The position numbers and the translations under genes were made by a program. 64,000 nucleotides of DNA from Nocardioides halotolerans DSM 19273 (GTDB taxonomy: Bacteria > Actinomycetota > Actinomycetes > Propionibacteriales > Nocardioidaceae): the NCBI RefSeq assembly GCF_000422805.1, contig NZ_AUGT01000026.1, positions 1-64,000 on the forward strand, in the 5' to 3' direction. This document shows positions 50,712 to 59,767 of the stretch, piece by piece. The notes below the pieces were generated by a model. The model made no database searches. It was not told where the DNA came from and was given only the letters and a program-made list of their open reading frames with translations. Numbering within the stretch: position 1 is the first letter of the stretch; each line of letters starts with the position of its first letter.

Positions 50712-51362
50712 GTGCCGCCGATCCGCGTCCTGCTCGCCGACGACCACCCCGTCGTGCGTCGGGGCCTCGCCGCGCTGCTCGGCACCCTCGACGACTTCGA
50801 GGTGGTCGCCGAGGCCGAGGACGGCGAGGCCGCGGTCCGCGAGTGCCAGCTGACCCGGCCCGACGTGGTGCTGATGGACGTGCGGATGCCCGGGATCGAC
50901 GGCGTCGAGGCCACCCGCCGGATCCGCAAGGCGGTCCCCGACGCCGCCGTGCTCATGCTGACGATGTACGACGAGGACGCGACCGTGTTCACCGCGATGC
51001 AGGCCGGCGCGCGGGGCTACCTCCTCAAGGGCGCCGAGCAGGACGAGATCGCCGACGCGATCCGCGCAGTGGTCCGCGGCCAGGCGATCTTCGGCGCCGC
51101 GATCGCCTCGCGGATGCTCGAGCACTTCGCCAGCCCGCCCGGCCAGGCCGCGGCCGACGACCCGTTCCCCGAGCTGACGGCGCGGGAGAAGGAGATCCTC
51201 GAGCTCCTCGCGCACGGCCGACGCACGGCCGAGATCGCGTCGGCCCTCCACCTCTCGCCCAAGACCGTGAGCAACAACCTCACCGCGATCTTCGCCAAGC
51301 TCGAGGTGACCGACCGGACGGCGGCCGTGATCCGGGCCCGCGAGCGCGGCCTCGGCGGCTGA
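50712..51362 (+). CDS. NarL-type response regulator
   Basis: 216 residues from the GTG at 50712 (the GTG two codons upstream is equally placed). Receiver motifs: VPPIRVLLADDHPVVRRGLA with the acidic pair, phospho-acceptor Asp56 in DVVLMDVRMPGIDG, and GARGYLLKGAEQDEI with the conserved Lys. The output domain is LTAREKEILELLAHGRRTAE, LHLSPKTVSNNLTAIFAKLE. It works with the histidine kinase that begins one base after its stop. The divergent small membrane genes are the natural candidates for regulation. Confidence 0.94.
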   Translation: MPPIRVLLADDHPVVRRGLAALLGTLDDFEVVAEAEDGEAAVRECQLTRPDVVLMDVRMPGIDGVEATRRIRKAVPDAAVLMLTMYDEDATVFTAMQAGARGYLLKGAEQDEIADAIRAVVRGQAIFGAAIASRMLEHFASPPGQAAADDPFPELTAREKEILELLAHGRRTAEIASALHLSPKTVSNNLTAIFAKLEVTDRTAAVIRARERGLGG

Positions 51363-51363
51363 C

Positions 51364-53091
51364 GTGGAGGTCCTGCCCCTGACGACGGCGCTCGCGTTCG
51401 CGTCGTTCCTCGTCAGCGGTCTGGCGCTCGCCGCGCGCCGCCAGGCCCTCGCCGCGGCGGTCGTGATGGTCCTCTGCGGCGCTCTCGGCCTGGCCGCCGC
51501 CGTCCTCCTCGCACAGGACCGGCGCGAGGCGGCCGTCGCGGTCGCGATCGGCGCGGGCATGGTGCTGGCGCCGTTCGCGCTGGCCGTCTATCCGCGCGCC
51601 CGGTGGAGGGAGCTGCCCGACTTCCTGGCGCTGGTGGTCCTGGTCGGCTGCGGCCTGGTCGCCGCCGCCTACCGGGACGCCGACGTCGTCGGCGCGCTCG
51701 GGATCGTCCAGGGGTGCGTGTTCGTGGCCCACACCTGGTGGCGGATCGAGACGAGTGACACGGCCGCCCGCCGGCCGCTGATCTGGATGACGCTCGCGGT
51801 CGCCACCACGGGGTTGGTGTGCTTCTTCATGACGTTCTCCGCCGAGGCCCAGTCGCCCGGAGTGACCGACGTCGCGATCGGGGTGTTCGCGCTGCTCGGA
51901 CCCGCTCTCTACGTCGGCGCCACGCTCCCCGACCTCGTGGACGTCCGCGGGCTCGTCGTGACGGTGGTGGTGACCACGGTCGCGCTGGTCACGGTGATGT
52001 CGGTGTTCGTCCTCGAGCTCGCGCTGCTCCAGGCGGTGGGCGCGGACGATCTCAACACGGGGGCGCTGGCGTTGCTGGCCGCTCTGGCCGCAGTGGCCTT
52101 CCAGCCCACCCGAGTGGTGCTCCGCGGTGTGGTCGACCAGCTGTTGTTCGGCGAGCGGCCCGACCCGCTCGGCGCCGCGTCGAGCGTGGCCGGCCGCATC
52201 GGCGAGGACCCGGTCGTCGCACTGCGTGCGATCCGCGAGGCGCTGGTCCTGCCGTACGCCGCAGTGCTCGTGGACGGCGCCCCGGTCGCGGTCTCCGGTG
52301 CCGAGACCACGCACACCCGCACCCTCGACCTCGACGGCGCGGGCGAGCTCGTGGTCGGGCTGCGGCCCGGCGACCTGTCGTTCTCCCCCGGCGACGAGCA
52401 AGTGCTCCGGCTGACCGTGCCGCTGCTCGCCCAGACCCTGCGCGCCCGCGCGCTCGCCGAGCAGCTGATCGAGTCGCGCGGCGCCACGATCGCCGCGGTC
52501 GAGGAGGAGCGGCGCCGGCTGCGCCGCGAGCTGCACGACGGCCTCGGCCCGCGGCTGTCGGGTGTCGCCTTCACCTCCGACGCCGCGCGCAACCTGATCC
52601 GCACCGACCCCGCGGCCGCCGAGCAGCTGGTCGCCCAGCTGCGCTCCGACACCGTGACCGCGATCGAGGAGATCCGCCGGATGGTCTACGCCATGCGCCC
52701 ACCGGCCCTCGACGAGCTCGGCCTGGTGCCGGCGCTGCGCCAGCAGGCGGTCGGGCTGCGCAACCGCGAGGGGACGCCGGTGGCGGTGGAGGTGACCGCG
52801 CCCGAGGAGTTCCCCCACCTGCCCGCGGCCGTGGAGGTGGCGGCGTACCGGATCGTCACCGAGGCGCTCACGAACGTCGCCCGGCACAGCTCGAGCGGGT
52901 CGGCATCGGTGCGCCTCGAACCCGCGGCCGACGGGCTGCACGTCGAAGTCACCGACCGCGGCCGGAGTGGGCCGTGGCGGGCCGGTGTGGGGCTCGCGTC
53001 GATGCGGGAGCGCGCGGCCGAGCTGGGCGGGACGCTCGAGGCCGGTCCGGGCGCCAGCGGCGGCCGGGTCGCCGCGCTGCTGCCGCTCTGA
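51364..53091 (+). CDS. Sensor histidine kinase, HisKA_3 type
   Basis: 575 residues. The first 200 residues hold seven or eight hydrophobic segments with no periplasmic domain, so it senses membrane state or a small hydrophobic signal. A linker with LLFGERPDPLGAASSVAGRI leads to the H-box EERRRLRRELHDGLGPRLSG (His at residue 391). The ATPase domain has EVAAYRIVTEALTNVARHSS, then VTDRGRSGPWRAGVGLASMR. It passes phosphate to the response regulator one base upstream. The gap of a single base implies translational coupling. Confidence 0.93.
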   Translation: MEVLPLTTALAFASFLVSGLALAARRQALAAAVVMVLCGALGLAAAVLLAQDRREAAVAVAIGAGMVLAPFALAVYPRARWRELPDFLALVVLVGCGLVAAAYRDADVVGALGIVQGCVFVAHTWWRIETSDTAARRPLIWMTLAVATTGLVCFFMTFSAEAQSPGVTDVAIGVFALLGPALYVGATLPDLVDVRGLVVTVVVTTVALVTVMSVFVLELALLQAVGADDLNTGALALLAALAAVAFQPTRVVLRGVVDQLLFGERPDPLGAASSVAGRIGEDPVVALRAIREALVLPYAAVLVDGAPVAVSGAETTHTRTLDLDGAGELVVGLRPGDLSFSPGDEQVLRLTVPLLAQTLRARALAEQLIESRGATIAAVEEERRRLRRELHDGLGPRLSGVAFTSDAARNLIRTDPAAAEQLVAQLRSDTVTAIEEIRRMVYAMRPPALDELGLVPALRQQAVGLRNREGTPVAVEVTAPEEFPHLPAAVEVAAYRIVTEALTNVARHSSSGSASVRLEPAADGLHVEVTDRGRSGPWRAGVGLASMRERAAELGGTLEAGPGASGGRVAALLPL

Positions 53092-53147
53092 ATGCTCTCC
53101 CCCGGGCCGGGTACCGCCTCCGCGCGCGGGGGAAAGGGAGGAGAGAC

Positions 53148-53531
53148 ATGGACAACACTGTTGCCACGATCATCGTGATCGCGGTCATCGTTCTCGTGGT
53201 CGCCGTCGTCGCGGCCCTGCTGATGCGTACGCGGGGCCGAGAGCGCCGGGCCCGCCAGGCCGAGGAGCTGCGCAGCCACGCTGCCGAGACCTCGGTCGAG
53301 GTCGAGCAGACGCAGCGTCAGGCCGCCGCCGAGCGGGCCGCTGCCGAGCAGGCCCGAGAGCAGGCCGAGATCGCCGAGGCGCGCGCCGCCGAGGCCGAGC
53401 GCGAGCTCATGCACACCGACGCCCAGCGCGAGGACGCCCTCCGCGAGGCCGACCGGCTCGACCCCGCGGTCGACCACCGCAGCGAGGACTACGCCCCCGG
53501 CGACGTGACGCCGCCGCGACGTACGCCCTGA
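53148..53531 (+). CDS. Single-helix membrane protein with coiled coil
   Basis: 127 residues from the ATG at 53148 preceded by AAAGGGAGGAG. One N-terminal helix (TVATIIVIAVIVLVVAVVAA) is followed by a long charged coiled coil of about 75 residues (EELRSHAAETSVEVEQTQRQ, AAAERAAAEQAREQAEIAEA). The C-terminus is acidic. The protein is probably anchored with its coil in the cytoplasm. Such proteins occur near stress loci in actinobacteria, but no role is established. A palindromic element lies five bases after its stop. Confidence 0.75.
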   Translation: MDNTVATIIVIAVIVLVVAVVAALLMRTRGRERRARQAEELRSHAAETSVEVEQTQRQAAAERAAAEQAREQAEIAEARAAEAERELMHTDAQREDALREADRLDPAVDHRSEDYAPGDVTPPRRTP

Positions 53532-53535
53532 ACCC

Positions 53536-53601
53536 GGGGATGTCCGTCACCTCGGGGCGGTCGTCCACACGCGACTGCCACCCAGGGGTGACGGACCACC
53601 C
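53536..53601. repeat. 66-bp palindromic element, variant of the GGGATAGTCC family
   Basis: GGGGATGTCCGTCACC (from 53536) and GGTGACGGAC-CACCC (to 53601), with inner CTCGGGG and CCCAGGGG adding to the stem. The size and the GTCCGTxAC arm pattern match the variant at 20796. It is followed directly by the MITE-like element at 53604. Confidence 0.65.
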
Positions 53602-53603
53602 GC

Positions 53604-53769
53604 CTAGGCCGTGTCTCTCAATTGCTGGTGGATGCCGGCGTCGTCCAGTCGCGCGCTGGCAAGCCGCGGCCACGCGCGCAGACTGGGTGTCTTCGAAATG
53701 TCTGCAACGCCGCGAGCGCGTGATCTGGGGGGCGTCCGGCGCCGCCATGAATTGAGAGACGCGGCCTAG
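53604..53769. mobile_element. MITE-like element with 20-bp terminal inverted repeats
   Basis: CTAGGCCGTGTCTCTCAATT (53604-53623) and AATTGAGAGACGCGGCCTAG (53750-53769) are inverted repeats with one mismatch. The inside (126 bases) has no reading frame or transposase. The outermost CTAG at both ends fits the YTAR target duplication of IS5-type transposons, so it is probably a non-autonomous derivative mobilised by such a transposase (inferred). Its right end is nine bases before the IclR ATG. Confidence 0.75.
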
Positions 53770-53778
53770 CCTGTGCCC

Positions 53779-54531
53779 ATGGCCCAGGTCCCGGCGGCGA
53801 CGCGGACGCTGCGGGTGCTGCGCTACCTGGCCAGCCAGCCCGACCCGGTGCCGCTTGAGGCGATCGCGCGCGCGTGCGCGCTGCCCAGGAGCTCGGCGTA
53901 CCACCTCGTGAGCGCGATGGTCGAGGAGGGCTTCGTCGTCCACCTCGACGACGAGCATCGCTACGGGCTGGGGGTGGCGGCGTTCGAGGTGGGCAGCGGG
54001 TACGCCCGCCAGGGGCCGCTGCAGCGGATCGCGCGCCGCCCGCTGGCCGAGCTGGTCGACCGCACGCGGCAGAGCGCGCACCTCGCCGTGCTGCACGGGA
54101 GCGACGTCCTCTACGTCCTCGAGGAGCGGGCGCCGGGCCGGCCGCCGCTGGTCACCGACGTCGGCGTCCGGCTGCCCGCGCACCTCACGGCCAGCGGCCG
54201 CGCCGTGCTCGCTCACCTGTCGGGCCCGCAGGTGCGCGCCCTCTACCCCTCGGCCGCGTCGTTCGTGGTCCGCCACGGCACCGGTCCGACGACGCCCAGC
54301 GCGCTGCGTTCACTGCTGACCGAGACCCGGCAGCGCGGCTACGCCGTCGAGACCGGGGAGGTGACGCCGGGCCTCTCCTCGGTCGCCGCCGCCGTGCTCG
54401 ACCACAACGGCCACCCGCTCGCGGGCGTCGCCGTCACCTACGCCGAGGGCGACGCCGACCCGACCGCCCTGGCCGACGACGTACGCCGCACGGCCCGCCT
54501 GCTGAGCACCCGGCTCGGCGGCCGCGGGTGA
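53779..54531 (+). CDS. IclR-family regulator
   Basis: 250 residues from the ATG at 53779; a GTG two codons upstream is possible. N-terminal winged helix: TRTLRVLRYLASQPDPVPLE, AIARACALPRSSAYHLVSAM. Effector domain: ATRQSAHLAVLHGSDVLYVL-type stretch (here DRTRQSAHLAVLHGSDVLYV), VRLPAHLTASGRAVLAHLSG, and TGEVTPGLSSVAAAVLDHNG. Such proteins sense small organic acids or aromatic compounds and control catabolic operons. Its promoter must lie in or beyond the MITE-like element that touches its start region. The divergent or target operon is not evident. Confidence 0.93.
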   Translation: MAQVPAATRTLRVLRYLASQPDPVPLEAIARACALPRSSAYHLVSAMVEEGFVVHLDDEHRYGLGVAAFEVGSGYARQGPLQRIARRPLAELVDRTRQSAHLAVLHGSDVLYVLEERAPGRPPLVTDVGVRLPAHLTASGRAVLAHLSGPQVRALYPSAASFVVRHGTGPTTPSALRSLLTETRQRGYAVETGEVTPGLSSVAAAVLDHNGHPLAGVAVTYAEGDADPTALADDVRRTARLLSTRLGGRG

Positions 54532-54600
54532 GCGAAGCGACCCCGTTGGTTACCGGCTCCGCGGAGGCAGGATCGACCGGCCTGGGAGGGAGGGGTCTCG

Positions 54601-55263
54601 GTGACGCACGCCCTGGTGGCGCCGCTGATGTTCGGCATCAAGTGGCTCGACCCCGAATGGATGCTCGACGAGTTCGGGTCGGCGTTCTTCTGGGTCAGCC
54701 TCGCGATCATCGTCGTCGAGTGCGGCCTGTTCTTCCCGTTCCTCCCGGGTGACACCCTGCTGGTCGCGATCGGGCTGTTCGTCGCGACCGACAAGCTGTC
54801 CATCCTGCCGGGGCCCGCCCTGCTCGATGTCGCGGTCGCCTGCGCGCTCCTGGTCGCGGCCGCGATCCTCGGCAACGTCATGGGCTTCGAGATCGGCAGC
54901 AAGGTCGGCCCGGTGATCTACGAGCACGACGGCAAGATCCTGCGGCGCGACCACTTCGACAAGACCGAGTCGTTCTTCGACCGGCACGGCCGCAAGGCGC
55001 TGGTCATCGGCCGCTTCGTGCCGGTGGTGCGCACCTACATCACCGTGGTCGCCGGCGCCTCGAAGATGAAGCGGCCGCGGTTCCTCGTCTGGAGCCTGGT
55101 CGGCGCGCTGCTCTGGGTCCTCAGCATCACCCTCATCGGCTACTTCGTCGGCGACGCGTTCCCGTCGCTGGTCAAGCGCATCGACTACCTGATCCTCGGC
55201 CTCCTGCTGCTGACGGTCATCCCCGCCGGCATCCACTGGTGGCGCGAGCGCGCCTCCGACTGA
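54601..55263 (+). CDS. DedA-family membrane protein
   Basis: 220 residues from the GTG at 54601. The family motifs are visible: ECGLFFPFLPGDTLLVAIGL (E-x-G...PxPGD), the central FDRHGRKALVIGRFVPVVRT with the F-x-R-F-x-P-x-x-R signature, and AGASKMKRPRFLVWSLVGAL. Four or five helices. DedA proteins are flippases for undecaprenyl phosphate or phospholipids, or transporters needed for envelope stress resistance. It stands 69 bases after the IclR gene on the same strand; a functional link is not suggested by the family. Confidence 0.93.
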   Translation: MTHALVAPLMFGIKWLDPEWMLDEFGSAFFWVSLAIIVVECGLFFPFLPGDTLLVAIGLFVATDKLSILPGPALLDVAVACALLVAAAILGNVMGFEIGSKVGPVIYEHDGKILRRDHFDKTESFFDRHGRKALVIGRFVPVVRTYITVVAGASKMKRPRFLVWSLVGALLWVLSITLIGYFVGDAFPSLVKRIDYLILGLLLLTVIPAGIHWWRERASD

Positions 55264-55333
55264 GGCCGCGCGCGGTCGGCGATGACCCGAGCGGGCCATT
55301 GCGCACCGTCACCGGGGTGTCGAGGGTCGGAGG

Positions 55334-55969
55334 ATGACTCGGAGCTCCTACCCCGCCGTGGCCGCCACCCTCGCCCTGTGCCTGAGCCTCAGCGGCACGG
55401 CGTACGCCGCCGGCCAGCTCGGCAAGAACATCGTGAAGTCCAGGAACATCGCGCCCAAGGCCGTCAAGGCCTCGGACCTCGCGCCCGGCGCGGTCAACGG
55501 CAGCCCCGTCGACGAGGCCTCGCTCGGCACGGTGCCCTCGGCCGTCACCGCGCAGTCCGCGGCCACCGCGACCACGGCTGCCAGCGTGAACGGCGTCCGC
55601 GAGCAGGCCGTCCGCGCCGCTGCCCCGAGCCTCACCACCTCGAGTCCGGTGGCGACGATCGACGGACTTCAGATCGGTCTCGGCTGCGGGGCCAACTTCG
55701 CCGTCATCGAGGTGCGGGCAGCCGACCCGGCGGACTACGGCCTGCTCTCGACCGCGACCAGCGGCGGGTCGTCGGCGCACCAGACCTTCGGCGTCGGCAA
55801 CCCCGCGTCGGCCGCGCTGGGCGCCGGCGGCACGACCTCCGGCGCCGTCACGCTGCTGCGCGCCAACGGCCGGAGCGTGCGGTTCGACTTCCACCTGCGC
55901 TACGAGGCCGACGCGATGGCCGGCTCGAACGACTGCTTCCTCGCCGGCTTCGCCCGCAGCCAGGCCTGA
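55334..55969 (+). CDS. Secreted protein with GKNxVxSxxI-type stalk
   Basis: 211 residues. The signal peptide is MTRSSYPAVAATLALCLSLS followed by GTAYA. After it comes a stalk, GQLGKNIVKSRNIAPKAVKA-SDLAPGAVNGS. This type of repeat occurs in many exported actinobacterial proteins that resemble tail-fibre or collagen-like stems. The C-terminal domain (about residues 95-211) has Val/Ala/Gly-rich strands and two Cys residues (LGCGANFAV; NDCFLAGF) that may be linked. No enzyme motif is seen. It is probably a surface or spore-coat-like protein. The strand agrees with the long secreted hydrolase 63 bases downstream. Confidence 0.8.
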   Translation: MTRSSYPAVAATLALCLSLSGTAYAAGQLGKNIVKSRNIAPKAVKASDLAPGAVNGSPVDEASLGTVPSAVTAQSAATATTAASVNGVREQAVRAAAPSLTTSSPVATIDGLQIGLGCGANFAVIEVRAADPADYGLLSTATSGGSSAHQTFGVGNPASAALGAGGTTSGAVTLLRANGRSVRFDFHLRYEADAMAGSNDCFLAGFARSQA

Positions 55970-56032
55970 GCAGCAGCGCTGGCGGCCGGGGCGCGACCGT
56001 GACCTCCGCGGCCGGACGGCGTTCCTCCTGAC

Positions 56033-58492
56033 ATGGAACGTCACGCGGTCCGACGGCTGTGCTGGGCGACGGTGCTGGCGGCCGCCCTCGTGGTCGGCAC
56101 CGTCGCGCTGCCGTCGTACGGCGGTGGTGCCGGTGGCGAGCGACAGGGTCCGCTGCGCACGGTGGCTGCCGTCCAGAAGCAGAAGGCGCTCGAGGCGCGA
56201 CCCCACGTCGACCCGCCCGGCACCCCGCCGCACGTCCACAACGACCCGAAGACCAAGAACCTCGTCTCCCGCGCCGGGGAGACCGGCAAGGACGTCCGCG
56301 ACCCGAGCACGTTCGTGAGCCGGGCGGTGGCCCGCTCGACGGTGGCGACGCAGCGCCGGATGAAGGACCCGGCCCTGACGCACGTGCGGGCGACGCCGAA
56401 GCGGCTCAAGCGGCCGCAGAACCGCTACGCGATGGCCAACGGCTGCTACGGCCTCGGCGGTCAGAAGATCTTCTTCAAGCCCACCGACCTCGGCCAGTAC
56501 CTCCTCTACACGACCGACCGGCAGCTCCTCGTGCACGGCGGCAAGGTCGCCACGCCCAGCGACGCGACGATCTGGACGGCCCGGCAGCGCAAGCACGGCT
56601 TCAGCTTCAGCAGCGCCGGCAAGCCGCTGGTGCTCGGCGGCAAGACCACGTTCCGGCTCAAGCGGACCAGGGGCTGCACGGCCTACCCCGAGGCGGGCGT
56701 CGACATCAGCGGCAAGCCGCACGCCGGCGTGACGTCGTACCAGGAGGTGCGCGGGTACGTCGACGCGCACACCCACGGCATGGCCTTCGAGTTCCTCGGC
56801 GGCTCGGCCCACTGCGGCAAGCCGTGGGACCGGTTCGGTGCGCCGTACGCCCTCGTCGACTGCCCCGACCACACGATCACCGGCGGCTACGGCGGCATCC
56901 TCGAGGACGCACTGTCCGGCAAGACCCACCACGACCCGGTCGGGTGGCCGACGTTCAAGGACTGGCCGGCGCCCGACTCGCTCACCCACGAGGGCACCTA
57001 CTACAAGTGGCTGGAGCGCTCGTGGCGCGGCGGCCAGCGGATCTTCGTCAACCTGCTCGTCGAGAACAACCAGCTCTGCAAGCTCTACCCCCTCAAGCGC
57101 AACTCCTGCGACGACATGGACTCGATCCGGCTCCAGGCGCGCGACATGTACAAGATGCAGGACTACATCGACGCCCAGTTCGGTGGGCCGGGCAAGGGCT
57201 TCTACCGGATCGTGAAGACGCCGTTCGAGGCCCGGGAGGTGATCAACGCCGGCAAGATGGCGGTGGTCATGGGCATCGAGACCTCGGTGCCGTTCGGCTG
57301 CTCGATGAAGCTCGACGTGCCGACCTGCTCGATCGCGGACATCGACCGCCAGCTCGACGAGGTGCGCCGCCTCGGGGTGCGCCAGATGGAGCTGGTCAAC
57401 AAGTTCGACAACGCGCTCGCCGGAGTCGCCGGCGACACCGGCGAGGTCGGTGCACTCGTCAACGCCGCGAACTTCCTCGAGACCGGCTCGTTCTGGGACA
57501 TGCGGCACTGTGAGCCCGCCGACGGCGAGAGCCACGACCGCAACCAGGTCGCCGCGCCCGGCATCAACGCCGAGCAGCAGGACGCGCTGTTCGGCGCGGT
57601 CGCGCAGCTCGGGCTGCCCACCATCGCGCTGCCGCTCTACCCGCAGCCCAACCACTGCAACTCCCGCGGGCTGACGACCCTGGGCGAGCACACGATCAAG
57701 GCGCTCGCCCAGCGGCACATGATCTTCGACCCCGACCACATGTCGGTGAAGGCCCGCGCCTCCGCGCTCGACACGATCGACGAGCTCGGCTACCACGGCG
57801 TCGTCTCCTCGCACTCGTGGGCGACCCCCGACGCCTACCCGCGCATCTACGAGGAGGGCGGCTTCATCACGCCGTACGCCGGCGACTCAGCCGGCTTCGT
57901 CGACAAGTGGCGCAAGCACGTCGGCTGGGCGGACCCGCGCTACTACTGGGGCATCGGCTACGGCGCCGACATGAACGGCCTCGGCGCCCAGGGCAACCCG
58001 CGCGGTGCGTCGGTGGCCAACCCGGTCACCTATCCCTTCAAGGGCATCGAGGGCGTGACGGTCAAGCGGCAGACCGCCGGCGCCCGCACCTGGGACATCA
58101 ACACCGACGGCGTCGCGCAGTACGGCCTCTATCCCGACTGGATCGAGGACCTCACCAAGGTCGCCGGCGCCACCTCGGCCGCCGACGCCCGCAACATCGA
58201 GGACGACATCGCCCGCGGCGCGGAGGCCTACCTCCAGATGTGGGAGCGCGCCGAGGGCATCAAGCCCGACTCGTGCCGCAACCCCTCGCTCCGCCAGCAG
58301 GTCTCGAAGGTGCAGCGGCTGATCCACCCCGGCATGTCCACGCGCGCGGTCATGAAGGCCGTCGGCCAGCCCTACACCCGCCTCGGCCGCGCCTTCGGCT
58401 TCTGCGCCAAGGAGAAGGGGCACCGCTCGGTGCGGATGACGGTGACCTTCTCACCCGCCGGGAAGGTCCTCTCCCTGAATCGCGGCCGGTAG
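56033..58492 (+). CDS. Large secreted amidohydrolase/dipeptidase-like protein
   Basis: 819 residues. Signal peptide ERHAVRRLCWATVLAAALVV, then a Lys/Pro-rich stretch and a first domain (about residues 130-235; YAMANGCYGLGGQKIFFKPT) without a family I know. From residue 240 a TIM-barrel metal-dependent hydrolase is visible: YVDAHTHGMAFEFLGGSAHC (H-x-H), AVVMGIETSVPFGCSMKLDV (bridging Glu), MIFDPDHMSVKARASALDTI, GVVSSHSWATPDAYP, and GADMNGLGAQ with the final Asp. These match M19 membrane dipeptidase/amidohydrolase order. The C-terminal 80 residues (RLIHPGMSTRAVMKAVGQPY) form a small added domain. The substrate is probably an extracellular peptide or lactone. Confidence 0.88.
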   Translation: MERHAVRRLCWATVLAAALVVGTVALPSYGGGAGGERQGPLRTVAAVQKQKALEARPHVDPPGTPPHVHNDPKTKNLVSRAGETGKDVRDPSTFVSRAVARSTVATQRRMKDPALTHVRATPKRLKRPQNRYAMANGCYGLGGQKIFFKPTDLGQYLLYTTDRQLLVHGGKVATPSDATIWTARQRKHGFSFSSAGKPLVLGGKTTFRLKRTRGCTAYPEAGVDISGKPHAGVTSYQEVRGYVDAHTHGMAFEFLGGSAHCGKPWDRFGAPYALVDCPDHTITGGYGGILEDALSGKTHHDPVGWPTFKDWPAPDSLTHEGTYYKWLERSWRGGQRIFVNLLVENNQLCKLYPLKRNSCDDMDSIRLQARDMYKMQDYIDAQFGGPGKGFYRIVKTPFEAREVINAGKMAVVMGIETSVPFGCSMKLDVPTCSIADIDRQLDEVRRLGVRQMELVNKFDNALAGVAGDTGEVGALVNAANFLETGSFWDMRHCEPADGESHDRNQVAAPGINAEQQDALFGAVAQLGLPTIALPLYPQPNHCNSRGLTTLGEHTIKALAQRHMIFDPDHMSVKARASALDTIDELGYHGVVSSHSWATPDAYPRIYEEGGFITPYAGDSAGFVDKWRKHVGWADPRYYWGIGYGADMNGLGAQGNPRGASVANPVTYPFKGIEGVTVKRQTAGARTWDINTDGVAQYGLYPDWIEDLTKVAGATSAADARNIEDDIARGAEAYLQMWERAEGIKPDSCRNPSLRQQVSKVQRLIHPGMSTRAVMKAVGQPYTRLGRAFGFCAKEKGHRSVRMTVTFSPAGKVLSLNRGR

Positions 58493-58523
58493 CCAGTCAG
58501 TCCAGCGCTTCGCACCCGCTCGC

Positions 58524-58553
58524 CCACCGCTGGTCGAGCTTGTCGAGACCACC
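58524..58553. repeat. Dispersed 30-bp repeat, copy 2
   Basis: Core TCGAGCTTGTCGAGA; reverse complement of 24-53 at 28 of 30 positions. It lies between the large hydrolase and the glycosyltransferase. Such CTGGTCGAGCTTGTCGAGACC stretches are, to my knowledge, common in Nocardioides genomes. Confidence 0.55.
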
Positions 58554-58600
58554 GCAACGTGTGTCCGCGCACGCCACGGCCGGGCTAGATTCGGTCCGCG

Positions 58601-59734
58601 ATGCGGATCCTGTTCACGTTCATCGGCGGTCTCGGACATTTCGAACCTCTGGTCCCTGTGGCCCGCGCCGCCGCGGCCGCCGGTCACGACGTCGCGGTGG
58701 CGGGGTCAGGCGGACTGATTGCACGCATCGAGGACGCCGGCTTCCGGGCGTTCGCGACGAGTCCGCCGCGGCCGCCTGCGAGCCCAGCTCCCCGCGACGT
58801 GACACCGCTCGCGCCGACCGACGCGCGCGCTGCCGAGGTGGAGTTCGCGGAGAACTTCGCCGACAAGGGTGCTCGTCGGCACGCGACCGCGGTACAGGAG
58901 CACATCCGCGACTGGCGGCCCGACGTCATCGTCCGCGACGAGGCGGACCTCGGCTCGGCGATCGCGGCGGAGGTGTGCGGCGTCCAGTGCGCCACGGTGC
59001 TGGTGCTCGCCGCCGGGATGCTCGTGCGTCCGGAGCTGGTCGAGCCGCCGCTGGTCAGGCTGCGCGAGGAGCACGGCCTTCCACTGCGACCCGCGTCATC
59101 GATGCTCGAGGGCGGGCTGGTGCTCGTGCCGTTCGCGCCGTCGTTCCGCAGCCCTGAGTCGCCTGTGCCGCTGCCGGAGTCGACGTTCTGGTACCGCCCC
59201 GGCGACCGGGTCGCGATGACGCCCCGCCCGGAGAGACCGCGCGTCTACGCGACCCTCGGCACCGTCTTCAACACCGAGTCGGGCGACCTCTTCGAGCGCC
59301 TGCTGGCCGGACTCGCCGAGGTCGACGCCGACGTGCTGGTGACGGTCGGGCGGACCGTCGACCCGGCCGCCTTCGGGCCGCAGCCCGCCCACGTCCGCAT
59401 CGAGCAGTACGTCCCGCAGGCCGAGGTGCTGCGCGAGACCGACCTGGTCGTCTCGCACGGCGGGTCCGGTAGCCTCACCGCCACGCTGGCGCACGGGCTG
59501 CCGTCGGTCCTCCTGCCCCTGGGCGCCGATCAGCCGCACAACGCGCGCCGCGCCGAAGAGCTCGGCGTCGCGCGCATCCTCGACGCCGCTCTCGCAACCG
59601 CCGCCGCGGTCCGCCGCGCGGTCGAGGAGGCCCTCGACGACGACGGCATCGCCGGTCGCGCCCGAGCGGTGGCCGCGGAGATCGACGGACTGCCCGGCGT
59701 CGAGGCCACCATCCCGCTGCTCGAAGGACTCTGA
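58601..59734 (+). CDS. Glycosyltransferase of the UGT/MGT type (GT1)
   Basis: 377 residues. The N-terminal MRILFTFIGGLGHFEPLVPV holds the catalytic-region His (G-H-F-E-P). The C-terminal nucleotide-sugar domain has RVYATLGTVFNTESGDLFER, IEQYVPQAEVLRETDLVVSH, GGSGSLTATLAHGLPSVLLP and LGADQPHNARRAEELG. This HGG-x-x-S/T...P...DQ pattern is the bacterial form of the PSPG box. Such enzymes add sugars to macrolides, phenols or glycolipids. No sugar-nucleotide pathway genes are nearby, so the acceptor is unknown. Inactivation of an antibiotic by glycosylation is one possibility. Confidence 0.93.
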   Translation: MRILFTFIGGLGHFEPLVPVARAAAAAGHDVAVAGSGGLIARIEDAGFRAFATSPPRPPASPAPRDVTPLAPTDARAAEVEFAENFADKGARRHATAVQEHIRDWRPDVIVRDEADLGSAIAAEVCGVQCATVLVLAAGMLVRPELVEPPLVRLREEHGLPLRPASSMLEGGLVLVPFAPSFRSPESPVPLPESTFWYRPGDRVAMTPRPERPRVYATLGTVFNTESGDLFERLLAGLAEVDADVLVTVGRTVDPAAFGPQPAHVRIEQYVPQAEVLRETDLVVSHGGSGSLTATLAHGLPSVLLPLGADQPHNARRAEELGVARILDAALATAAAVRRAVEEALDDDGIAGRARAVAAEIDGLPGVEATIPLLEGL

Positions 59735-59767
59735 CAGCGGCCCTGCATAGCCCACTCGGGTCATTTC

